Positions 25,284-34,818 of a stretch of DNA of 64,000 nucleotides are shown in pieces. The position numbers were made by a program, and so were the translations under genes. This stretch comes from Cognatundibacterium crateris. Lineage in GTDB: Bacteria > Pseudomonadota > Gammaproteobacteria > Burkholderiales > Burkholderiaceae_D. The first letter of the stretch is position 1, and each line of letters begins with the position of its first letter. The notes below the pieces were generated by a model, which saw nothing but the letters and a program-made list of their open reading frames with translations, did no database searches and was not told the origin of the DNA. The stretch covers positions 119,816 to 183,815 of the forward strand of contig NZ_JAABOS010000004.1 in assembly GCF_010078235.1 (NCBI RefSeq), written 5' to 3'.

Positions 25284-27962
25284 ATGCGTAACGATACCGC
25301 AGCGACTCCACAAGCCATTTTCCGCAAAGACTATGTTGCGCCCGGATATTGGGTCGACACCGTAGAAATGGGCTTCGATCTTGATCTTGATGCCACGCAT
25401 GTGGCGACCCGCCTTACCATGCGCCGTAATCCTGACAGTGCCGAAAAAGATCTGGTTTTGTTCGGTGCCGAACTGAAGACGCTGCAATTACGCATGAATG
25501 GCGTGAATCTGAAAAAATCCGCCTACACGATAGACGGCGAAACCATGCGCATTCCCAATGCACCGGATGAAGTGGTGCTGGAAATCGAAACCCTGATCAA
25601 ACCATCAAAAAATACTTCTTTGTCGGGCTTGTATGCTTCCAATGGGAATTTCATTACCCAATGTGAAGCGGAAGGTTTTCGAAAAATTACCTGGTTCCCT
25701 GACCGTCCGGATGTGATGGCCAAATACACCGTTGTTTTACGCGCCGATAAAAAGAAATTCCCTGTCTTGCTTGGTAACGGCAACCTGATCGAACAGGGTG
25801 ATCTGGGTGATGGCCGTCATTTCGCCAAGTGGGAAGATCCATTCAAGAAACCGTCTTATCTGTTCGCGCTGGTGGCGGGTAGTCTGGTTTGCCAGGAAGA
25901 GAAATACAAGCTGGGCTCAGGCCGCGAAGTGTTGCTGCAGGTCTGGGTGGAGAAGGGCAATCTGGATAAAACCCAGCATGCGATGGACTCACTGAAAAAC
26001 AGCATACGCTGGGATGAAGAACGCTTCGGGCTGGAGTTGGATCTGGATCGCTTTATGATCGTGGCGACCAGTGACTTCAATATGGGCGCGATGGAAAACA
26101 AGGGCCTGAATATTTTCAACACCAAGTATGTGCTGGCTAATCCAAGTATTGCAACGGATGTCGATTATGCGGGTATAGAATCTGTGGTCGGGCATGAGTA
26201 CTTCCACAACTGGACTGGTAATCGCGTGACTTGCCGCGACTGGTTCCAGTTGTCGCTCAAAGAAGGTTTGACAGTATTCCGCGATCAGGAATTTTCTGCC
26301 GACCTGGTGGGCACAAGCACTGGCCGTGCGGTGAAACGTATCGAAGATGTACGTGTGCTGCGTCAGGTACAGTTCTCCGAAGATGCAGGCCCGATGGCAC
26401 ATCCGGTGCGTCCCGACTCCTTCGTGGAAATCAATAATTTTTATACCGTGACGATTTACGAAAAAGGGTCGGAAGTCGTACGCATGTATTACACCCTGCT
26501 CGGTCATGAGGGCTTCCGTAAAGGCATGGATCTGTATTTTGCACGTCACGATGGACAGGCAGTGGAATGTGATGATTTCCGTGCCGCGATGTCTGACGCC
26601 AATGGACGTGACCTGACTCAGTTTGAACGCTGGTACAGCCAGGCCGGTACGCCGCGTGTCGATGTGCAAACGCACTATGACGCTGCTGCACAAACCTATG
26701 AAATTACATTGAGCCAAAGCTGCCCGGCGACTCCGGGTCAGGCTGAAAAACTGCCTTTCCATATCCCGGTTGCGATGGGCTTGCTCAACAGTGCAGGTCA
26801 GGATATGCCCTTGCATTGCGAAGGTTATGAAGCACAGTCTGGTGTAAATAGCCTGGTGCTGGAACTGACCGCAGCCAGCCAGACTTTCCGCTTCACTCAG
26901 GTCACGGAACAGCCGGTTGCCTCGCTGTTGCGTAATTTCTCTGCGCCAGTCGTGCTGAATATCAGTTACAGCGATGAAGAGCTGGGCCTGCTGCTTGCGC
27001 ATGACAGCGACCCATTCAACCGCTGGGAAGCGGGCCAAAGGCTGGCGACGCGCCGTCTGGTGCGTCTGACCCAAGCCGTGCAGGCCGGTGAGCCGCTGGA
27101 ACTGGATAGTATGTTTATCGAAGCCCTGCGCGCCACACTGAACAATGACACACTTGATCCAGCCTTCCGCGAACTGGTGCTGACATTGCCTTCAGAAGCA
27201 ATGATTGCAGAAGAATTTGAAGTGGTTGATCCTCAGGCTATCCACACTGCGCGTCAGTTTGCGCGTGCGCAGATCAGCCAGCATTTGCGGGCTGATTTGC
27301 TGTCTGCCTATGAACAACATCTGACCCCGGGTAAGTTCAGCCCGGATGCGGTGTCGATGGCGAAGCGCAGTCTGAAAAACCTGGCCTTGTCCTATCTGCT
27401 GGAATGGGTCGATGAATCCACCTTTGAACTCGCGAAAACCCAGTTCTATGATGCAGAAAATATGACAGACCGCTTGGCTGCATTGGCTGGTATCAGCAAT
27501 TTCCGTGGCCAGCCTCAACAGCAGAAAGTAGCGGCTAAAGCATTGCAGCACTTCTACAAAGAATTTAAGAAGGAAGCTCTGGTGATCGACAAGTGGTTTA
27601 TGCTGCAGGCGACTGCGCATACCACCGATGTGGCTAAGGTCAGAGAGCTGATGACACATAAGGCCTTCACACTGAATAATCCTAACCGTGCGCGCAGCCT
27701 CACATTTAACTTCTGCAATGCGAACCCTGCGCAATTCCATGCGGCTGATGGCAGTGGTTATGCCTTATGGGCTGAGCTGGTGATCGCGTTGAATAAGATT
27801 AATCCTCAGGTTGCAGCGCGCCTCGCACGCAGTCTGGATCGCTGGAAAAAATACCCTCTGCATTTGCAGGAAAAAATGCGTGCTGCTCTGGAAAAAGTGG
27901 CGGCTACGAAGAAGCTGTCTAAGGACGTTGCCGAGGTAGTGACTAAGGCGCTGGCCGCATAA
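25284..27962 (+). CDS. pepN: Aminopeptidase N
   Basis: An 892-residue M1-family zinc aminopeptidase that removes N-terminal residues from peptides in the cytosol, part of peptide recycling. The substrate-binding GAMEN motif appears in NMGAMENKGLN, and the zinc site HEYFHNWTGNR followed by LKEGLTVFRDQEFSAD gives HExxH-18-E. The C-terminal helical domain of the bacterial alanyl-aminopeptidase type ends with RAALEKVAATKKLSKDVAE. The ATG at 25284 (MRNDTAATPQ) gives the typical length; an ATG at 25224 adds 20 unconserved residues. A hairpin at 27978 separates it from fbp. Confidence 0.95.
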   Translation: MRNDTAATPQAIFRKDYVAPGYWVDTVEMGFDLDLDATHVATRLTMRRNPDSAEKDLVLFGAELKTLQLRMNGVNLKKSAYTIDGETMRIPNAPDEVVLEIETLIKPSKNTSLSGLYASNGNFITQCEAEGFRKITWFPDRPDVMAKYTVVLRADKKKFPVLLGNGNLIEQGDLGDGRHFAKWEDPFKKPSYLFALVAGSLVCQEEKYKLGSGREVLLQVWVEKGNLDKTQHAMDSLKNSIRWDEERFGLELDLDRFMIVATSDFNMGAMENKGLNIFNTKYVLANPSIATDVDYAGIESVVGHEYFHNWTGNRVTCRDWFQLSLKEGLTVFRDQEFSADLVGTSTGRAVKRIEDVRVLRQVQFSEDAGPMAHPVRPDSFVEINNFYTVTIYEKGSEVVRMYYTLLGHEGFRKGMDLYFARHDGQAVECDDFRAAMSDANGRDLTQFERWYSQAGTPRVDVQTHYDAAAQTYEITLSQSCPATPGQAEKLPFHIPVAMGLLNSAGQDMPLHCEGYEAQSGVNSLVLELTAASQTFRFTQVTEQPVASLLRNFSAPVVLNISYSDEELGLLLAHDSDPFNRWEAGQRLATRRLVRLTQAVQAGEPLELDSMFIEALRATLNNDTLDPAFRELVLTLPSEAMIAEEFEVVDPQAIHTARQFARAQISQHLRADLLSAYEQHLTPGKFSPDAVSMAKRSLKNLALSYLLEWVDESTFELAKTQFYDAENMTDRLAALAGISNFRGQPQQQKVAAKALQHFYKEFKKEALVIDKWFMLQATAHTTDVAKVRELMTHKAFTLNNPNRARSLTFNFCNANPAQFHAADGSGYALWAELVIALNKINPQVAARLARSLDRWKKYPLHLQEKMRAALEKVAATKKLSKDVAEVVTKALAA

Positions 27963-27977
27963 GCTGGCGCTGCATTC

Positions 27978-28014
27978 TGCGGTGCCGCAAGTAGCGCACC
28001 GCAAGCCGATTTTT
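27978..28014 (+). terminator. Terminator-like hairpin between pepN and fbp
   Basis: TGCGGTGC (27978-27985), a 10-base loop and GCACCGCA (27996-28003), then six bases and T5. The gap before the T-run makes it weaker than the other terminators here; it could attenuate read-through into fbp. Confidence 0.4.
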
Positions 28015-28028
28015 AATAAAGGAGCATC

Positions 28029-29030
28029 ATGAAACGTGTAAGTCTGACCCAATATCTGGTCGAAGAACAAAGGCTGAATAACTCTATTCCAGCCGAATTG
28101 CGTTTGCTGATTGAAGTGGTTGCGCGTGCTTGCAAGACCATCAGCCATGCAGTTGGTAAAGGCGCACTGGGCGAAGTGCTGGGCACTGCAGGCAGCGAAA
28201 ATGTCCAGGGTGAAGTGCAGAAAAAACTCGATATCCTGTCGAACGAAATTCTGCTCGAAGCCAATGAGTGGGGTGGTCACCTGGCAGCGATGGCGTCGGA
28301 AGAAATGGAAAGCATCCATCCTATTCCTAACCGTTATCCTATGGGCGAATACATGCTGTTGTTTGATCCGCTCGATGGCTCCAGCAATATCGACGTCAAC
28401 GTTTCTATCGGCACCATTTTCTCGGTACTGAAAGCACCGGATGGCATGGGCACACCGACTGAGCAAGACTTCCTGCAGCCAGGTAGCAAACAGGTCGCCG
28501 CAGGTTATGCAGTCTATGGACCGCAAACCGTATTGGTGCTGACCACCGGTAATGGCGTGAACTGTTTCACGCTCGATCGCGAAATGGGTTCCTGGGTACT
28601 GACACAGCGTGGCATGCAGATTCCAGCGGATACCAAGGAATTCGCAATTAACGCGTCTAATAGCCGTCACTGGTATCCGCCAGTCACACGCTATGTGGAT
28701 GAAATGTTGGCGGGTGAAACTGGTCCGCGCGCTAAGAATTTTAATATGCGCTGGATCGCTTCCATGGTGGCCGATGTACACCGTATTCTGAATCGTGGTG
28801 GTATCTTTATGTACCCGGCTGATCAGCGTGAACCGGATAAAGCGGGCAAGCTGCGCCTGATGTATGAAGCCAACCCTATGTCCTTCCTGGTTGAACAGGC
28901 GGGTGGCGCTGCAACCAATGGTAAGCAACGTATGCTGGACATTCAGCCTACCGGCCTGCATCAGCGCGTCGCCGTTTTCCTGGGTTCGAAAAATGAAGTG
29001 GAACGCGTGACCAGCTACCACCAGGAGTAA
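28029..29030 (+). CDS. fbp: Fructose-1,6-bisphosphatase class 1
   Basis: A 333-residue class I FBPase that hydrolyses fructose-1,6-bisphosphate to fructose-6-phosphate in gluconeogenesis. The metal-binding motif [20 protein letters not shown] is present near 118-137, with upstream ASEEMES carrying an acidic metal ligand and downstream [23 protein letters not shown] near the substrate site. AAAGGAGC precedes the ATG. It ends with the strong terminator at 29081-29112. Confidence 0.95.
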   Translation: MKRVSLTQYLVEEQRLNNSIPAELRLLIEVVARACKTISHAVGKGALGEVLGTAGSENVQGEVQKKLDILSNEILLEANEWGGHLAAMASEEMESIHPIPNRYPMGEYMLLFDPLDGSSNIDVNVSIGTIFSVLKAPDGMGTPTEQDFLQPGSKQVAAGYAVYGPQTVLVLTTGNGVNCFTLDREMGSWVLTQRGMQIPADTKEFAINASNSRHWYPPVTRYVDEMLAGETGPRAKNFNMRWIASMVADVHRILNRGGIFMYPADQREPDKAGKLRLMYEANPMSFLVEQAGGAATNGKQRMLDIQPTGLHQRVAVFLGSKNEVERVTSYHQE

Positions 29031-29080
29031 AACCTGAACGGCAGACGCAGCAGAAAAGTGCTGGGTCTGCCTGTGCATCT

Positions 29081-29112
29081 AAAGGCGAAGCAATCAGCTT
29101 CGCCTTTTTTTT
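29081..29112 (+). terminator. fbp terminator
   Basis: AAGGCGAAGC (29082-29091), loop AATCA, GCTTCGCCTT (29097-29106), then a run of Ts to 29112. The preceding A-run also allows use by the convergent acyltransferase gene on the minus strand. Confidence 0.9.
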
Positions 29113-29130
29113 ACTACTTTGTAAGGGCCG

Positions 29131-30282
29131 CTATTTACTTTTATTCGCGAGTTTCACGCCAAATTTTAATCCGGGCTGTTCAATGAAATGAAAAGTCAGC
29201 GTGCTGATAAAAATCAGGACAGGTGCCATTACTGTGATGAGCAACCAGTATTGGTCTGAAGAATAGCTTAGCAGATCGATGGGACTCAGTACGAAATTGA
29301 AGGTGATAAAGAGCAGCAATCCATGCATGAGGTAAATGCTGTAACTTAGGCGGCCAAGGTTGATCGATAATGAATTTGAGAGAATGCCGAATAGATCATT
29401 GCCGCCTGCGATGATTGAAAAACTTACAGTCAGGAGCAGGGTAGGCAGAAGATAATAAGCCGAGTCGAAAAATTCCACAGTTATCACTACGCACAAAATG
29501 CAAATCAGGGATGAAATTTTGCGTTTTGCAATAGCTCGAAATTGATCTGACCTGACTAAAGCTGCCGCGGTGAGGCCTGACAAAAAAACGCCAAGTAATT
29601 TCAAGTCGGCGTGCATACTGATTCCTATGCCTAGCCCCAGTATTCCGACAAATAAAGCCTTCTTTGATGGCCGTAAACCGAAGGCTAAGGAAGCGAGTGG
29701 CAGTAATAAATAAAAAACCCATTCATAGGCGATAGACCAGGTAACCCCTGCAACGATCAGCGCCGTGTGTTCGATACCATTAATATTGGGCGCGCCGAAA
29801 ACCGTAAACTGTATCCACCGCCATATTTCATGTCGAATATCTGTCAATGGCCCGTTAAGCTCGCCTCGGGATAGAATTGCAACGATGATCAGCAACACAG
29901 CAATCGTAAAATAGTAAAGTGGTGCGATTCTGAAAATTCTGGAGATGTATAATTTTTTCCAGCTAATTGGATGCTTGTGCGCGTCAAATAATTTTGTGAA
30001 GAATAAAAAACCGGTAATCATAAAAAATACCGCGACACTGCTTTGTCCAAAATGGGTATATAAGTTCGATGGCGGTACTTCCCAACTATGCGTATGCAAA
30101 TAAAAATACCATATGCACGAATGATGCAAAAAAACGAAAAAGGCGAGATAACCACGAAGACCATCGATGGTTGAAAAGCGTCCAGTTGTTTCATTTGACG
30201 GAAATACTTTGCTACTTAAAAAAATAGCTAGTAATCCGGATGCGATAACTCCCAGGGCGGCAAAGGCACTTAATTGGTTCAA
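29131..30282 (-). CDS. OafA/YrhL-type acyltransferase 3 membrane protein
   Basis: A 383-residue inner-membrane protein of the acyltransferase-3 family. An extra N-terminal helix precedes TIDGLRGYLAFFVFLHHSCIW, which holds the family's conserved Arg and the His-His in the first core helix. Next come SSVAVFFMITGFLFF and ISRIFRIAPLYYFTI, with the usual ten or so helices, ending near FHFIEQPG. Such enzymes O-acetylate lipopolysaccharide, capsule or peptidoglycan. It differs from the acyltransferase at 1756-2787, so the two are not recent duplicates. The coding and upstream DNA looks more A/T-rich than its neighbours, hinting at transfer. Its promoter must lie in 30283-30529, an A/T-rich divergent region with a small GATAC...GTATC inverted repeat near 30367. 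Confidence 0.83.
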   Translation of the reverse strand: MNQLSAFAALGVIASGLLAIFLSSKVFPSNETTGRFSTIDGLRGYLAFFVFLHHSCIWYFYLHTHSWEVPPSNLYTHFGQSSVAVFFMITGFLFFTKLFDAHKHPISWKKLYISRIFRIAPLYYFTIAVLLIIVAILSRGELNGPLTDIRHEIWRWIQFTVFGAPNINGIEHTALIVAGVTWSIAYEWVFYLLLPLASLAFGLRPSKKALFVGILGLGIGISMHADLKLLGVFLSGLTAAALVRSDQFRAIAKRKISSLICILCVVITVEFFDSAYYLLPTLLLTVSFSIIAGGNDLFGILSNSLSINLGRLSYSIYLMHGLLLFITFNFVLSPIDLLSYSSDQYWLLITVMAPVLIFISTLTFHFIEQPGLKFGVKLANKSK

Positions 30283-30529
30283 GATGAGAGAACTTACTTA
30301 AAGAAAATCTTATTGTACATCTTCAATTGTCTCAATTTTCATGACTTAGCTAAAGCAGTTGCATAAAGATACGATGCAATGTATCGCATTCATTGCGCTC
30401 TACAAGATGAGTACCTCTTTCCGGAATTAAAAAAACACTTCGTCAATTGAAATTTTCATAAGGTCTGAATATCAGAAAAGTTATATACTTGAAAAGTAAA
30501 ATCTACTTAGCAAACTGGATCGTATAACA

Positions 30530-31219
30530 ATGAAAAAATATGGATTGCTGTCGATTTCCTTGCTGCTTAACGCATGCACGCAATTGCCGCCACCTGCGTC
30601 ACAGCCAGATTGTGGGGTCTGGTCTTATGCCATTCCTCAGCCTTCCAGTACAGACCTGAGTTTTTACGATATAGAGGCGGAACAGCGTTCGCGTAACTTG
30701 CGTATGCAGTGCAAACAGCTAGCCTTAGCTGGTTCAGAGCCGGTCATTAAAGCGGCGATAGGCAGTGCTGATACGGTGACCTTTCGCAAGATCAGGCTGA
30801 CCCATGATATACAGCTGGATGTGACTAATCGCTGGGAGTCTGCACCCTCACCAACACCTTTGTACACTTACTTCATGAAGAACCGGCAGACCGAAGCGGC
30901 GTTATCTATTGCTGTCTACGAACAGAATCCCTTGCTGGCCTGGTCAGATAACCGGGATGCACTTTATCAGCGCGTAGAGGCACAGCTAAGTGAATTCGCG
31001 GCGGAACGATTTGAAGAGATTATTATTCATGGAAATAAGGTATCCATGTTTGAGTATGTGGGTAAAGATAGGTTAGCGCAACAGCCATTGCGCTTCATGG
31101 CGGCACATTACCGTATCGCTAAGCAGAATGTCTACCTGACGATGTGGAGCCGGGCCAGTGACTATGCGGCCAACCGCGAAGAATTTAAGCGAATACTGCT
31201 GTCTGTACAGCGACCTTAA
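30530..31219 (+). CDS. Hypothetical lipoprotein
   Basis: A 229-residue protein with a short signal and lipobox (MKKYGLLSISLLLNACTQL, Cys16), so probably anchored in the cell envelope. The mature part has no family I recognise. It contains DLSFYDIEAEQRSRNLRMQC, then a mixed alpha/beta region with YTYFMKNRQTEAALSIAVYEQ and ends with a helix (ANREEFKRILLSVQR). The latter half resembles small proteins that measure or bind at the membrane, but I assign no function. It is a single gene, facing the MipA gene, with the minus-strand terminator between them. Confidence 0.65.
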   Translation: MKKYGLLSISLLLNACTQLPPPASQPDCGVWSYAIPQPSSTDLSFYDIEAEQRSRNLRMQCKQLALAGSEPVIKAAIGSADTVTFRKIRLTHDIQLDVTNRWESAPSPTPLYTYFMKNRQTEAALSIAVYEQNPLLAWSDNRDALYQRVEAQLSEFAAERFEEIIIHGNKVSMFEYVGKDRLAQQPLRFMAAHYRIAKQNVYLTMWSRASDYAANREEFKRILLSVQRP

Positions 31220-31262
31220 CCTGGTCAGATCGCGGGTGACAGCTGGTGGCAGATTCGCCAGG

Positions 31263-31305
31263 CAAAGAAAAACAGGCTTGCTGCAAGGAGATGCAGACAA
31301 GCCTG
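31263..31305 (-). terminator. Terminator of the mipA-like gene
   Basis: CAGGCTTGCTGC (31273-31284), a loop, then GCAG and CAAGCCTG (31298-31305) with one bulged base. The minus strand carries TTTTTCTTT directly after the stem (31264-31272). It lies about 80 bp beyond the stop codon at 31388. Confidence 0.8.
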
Positions 31306-31387
31306 AAAGGGGAGAACCTGAGTTGGCGACTGTGGGCTTATTTCGTTTTCTTGTGAATGCCGCTAAATTTAAAAATACTTAAAAAAA

Positions 31388-32197
31388 TCAAAACGAGTAG
31401 TTGACCGTGCTGATCAACAGCAAATTGTCACTCATCTTGCTGAGTGGACTATCCGCGGCGTCGTTTAGCATATGCTGAATGCCTGCCAATGTGCGTACCG
31501 ACCAGTTCTGATCGATCACATGGGTCCAGGCTATGCTGGACAGGCTGCGATTCCAGCCAGCGGAACCCATCGTCACCGGTAAACCGCTGCGCAGACTTTG
31601 GTACGTACTGACGCCGAAATAGCGCTGGTTGTAGCTGGCATCACCGTAATGCACAGTCGTCTTCAATTCAATCTGATCACTCATGCTGCGCCAGATTGCA
31701 GCGCTGATACCCAGTTGCAGACTGTTGCCATTCTCTGGCTGATTCAAAGCGATGGCGGCCATGCTGCTGAGTGTCACTCTATCTGTCAGGCGGGTGCTTA
31801 ATCCCAGATTTGCCGTTATCGTGCCCGCGATATCATCCATGCCGTGCAGGGCTTCGGTATGCGTCAAATACAGTAGTGTAGGATTTTCTGAGCGGCCGGC
31901 ACGATAAGACAGTGCTACGCTGCTGGTGCAGTTTGTGTGACGCGTCAGCTTACCCAAGCCGCGTGTAGTGCTGGCAAAAAAACCTTCTTCGTTCTGGTAT
32001 TCGGCAAACAGCGCAGGTACCAGGCGACTGTTTTCTGCTCCTGCATAGTCGGGTAAATAGGCGGCACCCAATCCCAGCAAGGCACGATGATTGCCAACCG
32101 GTGCGCTGACTTCCTGCGCACTGGCGGATGAGAGCAAGACTAGCGTCAGCACTGCAGCGCTGCATAAACGTCCTGTTATCTCTAAGCTTTTCACCAT
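31388..32197 (-). CDS. MipA/OmpV-family outer-membrane protein
   Basis: A 269-residue protein with a signal peptide (about 1-27, ending SSASAQ) and an outer-membrane beta-barrel of the MipA/OmpV family. It has the typical N-terminal phrase LLGLGAAYLPDYAGAENSRLVPALFAEYQ and alternating strands such as SVALSYRAGRSENP, and ends in the aromatic NYSF required for barrel assembly. Family members have been linked to MltA scaffolding and small-molecule responses; no partner is near. The T-rich hairpin at 31263-31305 ends it. The kinase gene lies 206 bp upstream on the same strand, but that gap suggests separate transcription. Confidence 0.82.
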   Translation of the reverse strand: MVKSLEITGRLCSAAVLTLVLLSSASAQEVSAPVGNHRALLGLGAAYLPDYAGAENSRLVPALFAEYQNEEGFFASTTRGLGKLTRHTNCTSSVALSYRAGRSENPTLLYLTHTEALHGMDDIAGTITANLGLSTRLTDRVTLSSMAAIALNQPENGNSLQLGISAAIWRSMSDQIELKTTVHYGDASYNQRYFGVSTYQSLRSGLPVTMGSAGWNRSLSSIAWTHVIDQNWSVRTLAGIQHMLNDAADSPLSKMSDNLLLISTVNYSF

Positions 32198-32403
32198 CTC
32201 TCACCTGTGCTGGTTCGTACAGTTTGCACATCGGACTGGCCGGGTGCGTGCTGTGGAATTTCGCAGTCTGCTGAATCAAGCTGCTACAGGCAAGACGGGA
32301 ATACAAAGCGTAATCCACTGATGCGAGAGGGGGCAGGAAACGGGACTTTAGTTAAGCACTCCGGTTCAGCAGCAGGCGCCATGCAAGCATGGGCTGGCAA
32401 GGC

Positions 32404-34794
32404 TTATAAGCTGCTCCCTAGTTCCTCGATTTTTTGTGCGTTTTGATAGACCGGATAAAAACGCCAGAACAGCAAACCGAGTAAGCCAAACAAGAGCAGT
32501 AAAAATACGCTGCGCTCCAATATGGCAGGCAATATGAAAGCAGCGAGTACAAATGCGACCAGCATGTCGCGCCCCAGCCAGCCCTGATTTTCGGTGCGCC
32601 GTTCAGACAACTGATCGAGTAGGGTAGCAATGCGCTGGCACTGACGTTCAGTGCGAGTGATGCGCTTTTTAAATTCCATCCAGTCTGGCGATATATGCTC
32701 TGCGCTGCGCAGATGTATCGCAAGCGTGAACAGGCGATCCAACGCCAGTTGCAGCTCGGCCGCAGCATCGCCCAGCATCAGATTGCGGCGGCAGGCCGCA
32801 CGGATATCGCTGATGATGGAGTCCAGATTGCGCTTGGCGGTTTTTAATTCTTCATCTGCAGCTTCCGCTTGCCGCAGTTGTGCTTTTTTCTGCTTGTCGA
32901 CGGCTGCACGTGCATCAGGCAGCAATGCATCCATTACCAATAACATGGATGCTGGCGCTCCCGCGATGTCGCCCAGTGCAGACAGCCAGGGGCAATAGGC
33001 TTGCAAACCAGTATAGGCTTGCTCCAGCCGCAGTCTTAAGCGGTCTGCCCATTTCGGGTCATAGGAAATCGCCAGCAATTGCGGATGTACTTTGAGCAGT
33101 GAGGGGCTGGCTTGGCGCGTGCTGCCATACATCAGCTGATCGATGTTCACGTATTCGCCAGGAATATACTTAGGGCTATTTTCTTTGATCAGGGTCTGTG
33201 CATCGCGCCAGCTCTGCACATAGGCTTTGGCTGCGAGCTGCCACTTTTGTACGATATCCTGACTTGCCGCATTTCCTGCATTGGCATAGATCTCCAATAC
33301 ATCGTGGATGTACAGCTGATGCAGCCAGGCGGCGGCAGTTTCGTCTCCCTTTAGTGCCGCATTCGCTTTGCGCAGTATATCCGGCAGTTCAATTGATTCG
33401 CCGCGCCAGACTGGGGGGATGCCCGGCGCCAGGAACAAAATCAGGATCAGCAATTGCACATCGACCGATAATTGGTGATCGCTGCGTAAATCAATGAGTA
33501 CCCTGACTGCATTCTGATCTTTTTGCACATCGCGGAACCAGGCCAGCAACTGACCATTCGCGATATCGCCAGCTGCTTCTGTCCAGTTACGCGACAGTGC
33601 CACCGCTAACTGCGGTTTGGTGTGACAGATATCGGCACCGATGTGATATGGCGTGTGAAAGCCTGCCATCGTCTGCGTCTCAACCGGAGCTGGCAGGCTG
33701 GGATCACGCGCCAGCCAGCGCAGCACTTCAGCTTCACCCCAGCGTTGTTGCGGGTCACGTAGCAGTAAGCCTTGCAGCAGCTTGCGCAGATAGCCATCTT
33801 TGATCGCGCTCAGATCCAGCTCGCGTGTGGTCAGCTGATGCAGGATCACAGCTTCTGACAGACCGGCAAATGGGTGGCGGCCAGCCGCGATTTCCAGCAC
33901 TATCATGCCCAGCGCCCAGAAGTCCGTTTTCGCGCTGAGTACGCCAGATAAGCTTTCCGGTGCGGCGTAATACAAGGTGCGCGCAGCGCCGGTCAGCTTT
34001 TGGGTGGCATCCATGACGGAAGAAATGCCGAAATCAGTCAGCACCAGATCCAGCGGATGTGTGGCGCGTAGCAGGATGTTTTCCGGCTTCAGATCGCGGT
34101 GTAACAAGCCAGCCTGATGCACACTGGCGATCGCGGTGGCGAGTTCGCGGATGATGGCTTCGAGCTGGCTGGCGGCCCGTCCCTCAGACATCATCTGACG
34201 CAGCGAGCCGGAGGCGCAATATTCGAGCACTTCGAAATGATGGCCCTCTGAACGGCCGGATTCCAGTTCCACCACTTTATGGGCGGCCGGAATCTGTGCC
34301 ATGCGCTCCTGAACCGCAGCGCTGACCTGCATCCCATGCCGGTACAGCTTGAGCACAAAACGCTGCTCATCTTGCAGTCTTTGTATCAACAGTAATTCAG
34401 CTTCCGCGCCTTGCTGCGCCAGTGGTGCCAGGATTTGATAACGGGTAGCCAGTTCTGCAGGCAGCCGCAGCAGGCTCTGGATCTGACTGGTGCCCGCATC
34501 GGCAGGCTGAGCGGCGAGTGCACGATTACAGTACAGGCAAGCTGTGCTGCCAGGCGGATTATCCTGCTCACAATCCTCATAGCTGCAACGCAGATTGGTA
34601 ACTGGTTTTTGGCTGGAAATCTCAGCGATGCTTGCTGGCGCAACCGGTTTTTCTGTTGCAGGCAAACTGACTTGCAACGTTTTGGGCAGACTCAGATCAA
34701 CGCCAGTCAGCAGCGCACCGCATCCACAGCGCAGGCTGGTGGCTGGATTTTCAGTCTGACAGCCCGGACACAGCCGTATGTATTCGCTACTCAT
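32404..34794 (-). CDS. Zinc-ribbon Ser/Thr protein kinase with C-terminal membrane anchor
   Basis: A 796-residue protein and last gene of the four-gene unit. Two short zinc ribbons open it (C9PGC12 with C23GC25, and C70 with C75, C86 and C89). A Hanks-type kinase domain follows (about 115-350): Lys149 in RFVLKLY, HRDLKPEN at 232-239, DFG at 254-256 and APE at 278-280. These residues indicate an active enzyme, although the glycine-rich loop is poor (LAQQGAEAELLL). A long helical region (about 370-740) with a coiled-coil-like stretch precedes two hydrophobic helices (VAFVLAAFILPAIL, SVFLLLLFGLLGLLFW), so the catalytic part faces the cytosol. The start is 34794. A 13-bp duplication places another ATG at 34807, out of frame. 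Target unknown; presumably it phosphorylates a partner encoded in the operon. Confidence 0.85.
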   Translation of the reverse strand: MSSEYIRLCPGCQTENPATSLRCGCGALLTGVDLSLPKTLQVSLPATEKPVAPASIAEISSQKPVTNLRCSYEDCEQDNPPGSTACLYCNRALAAQPADAGTSQIQSLLRLPAELATRYQILAPLAQQGAEAELLLIQRLQDEQRFVLKLYRHGMQVSAAVQERMAQIPAAHKVVELESGRSEGHHFEVLEYCASGSLRQMMSEGRAASQLEAIIRELATAIASVHQAGLLHRDLKPENILLRATHPLDLVLTDFGISSVMDATQKLTGAARTLYYAAPESLSGVLSAKTDFWALGMIVLEIAAGRHPFAGLSEAVILHQLTTRELDLSAIKDGYLRKLLQGLLLRDPQQRWGEAEVLRWLARDPSLPAPVETQTMAGFHTPYHIGADICHTKPQLAVALSRNWTEAAGDIANGQLLAWFRDVQKDQNAVRVLIDLRSDHQLSVDVQLLILILFLAPGIPPVWRGESIELPDILRKANAALKGDETAAAWLHQLYIHDVLEIYANAGNAASQDIVQKWQLAAKAYVQSWRDAQTLIKENSPKYIPGEYVNIDQLMYGSTRQASPSLLKVHPQLLAISYDPKWADRLRLRLEQAYTGLQAYCPWLSALGDIAGAPASMLLVMDALLPDARAAVDKQKKAQLRQAEAADEELKTAKRNLDSIISDIRAACRRNLMLGDAAAELQLALDRLFTLAIHLRSAEHISPDWMEFKKRITRTERQCQRIATLLDQLSERRTENQGWLGRDMLVAFVLAAFILPAILERSVFLLLLFGLLGLLFWRFYPVYQNAQKIEELGSSL

Positions 34795-34807
34795 ATTCGC
34801 TACTCAT
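34782..34807. repeat. 13-bp tandem duplication over the kinase start codon
   Basis: ATTCGCTACTCAT occurs twice without a gap (34782-34794 and 34795-34807). On the minus strand each copy gives ATGAGTAGCGAAT. The first ATG (34807) opens a six-residue frame ending in TAG within the second copy; the second ATG (34794) is the kinase start. The duplication thus creates an overlapping mini-frame. Confidence 0.9.
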
Positions 34808-34818
34808 TCAACACCCAC

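Noticed and set aside
25989..27074. A 361-codon minus-strand frame inside pepN
   Set aside because: Shadow of the PepN catalytic region, which carries HExxH and GAMEN on the plus strand.
27765..29078. A 437-codon minus-strand frame opposite pepN and fbp
   Set aside because: Antisense shadow of two strongly supported genes; His/Cys/Phe/Arg-rich composition and no ribosome site.
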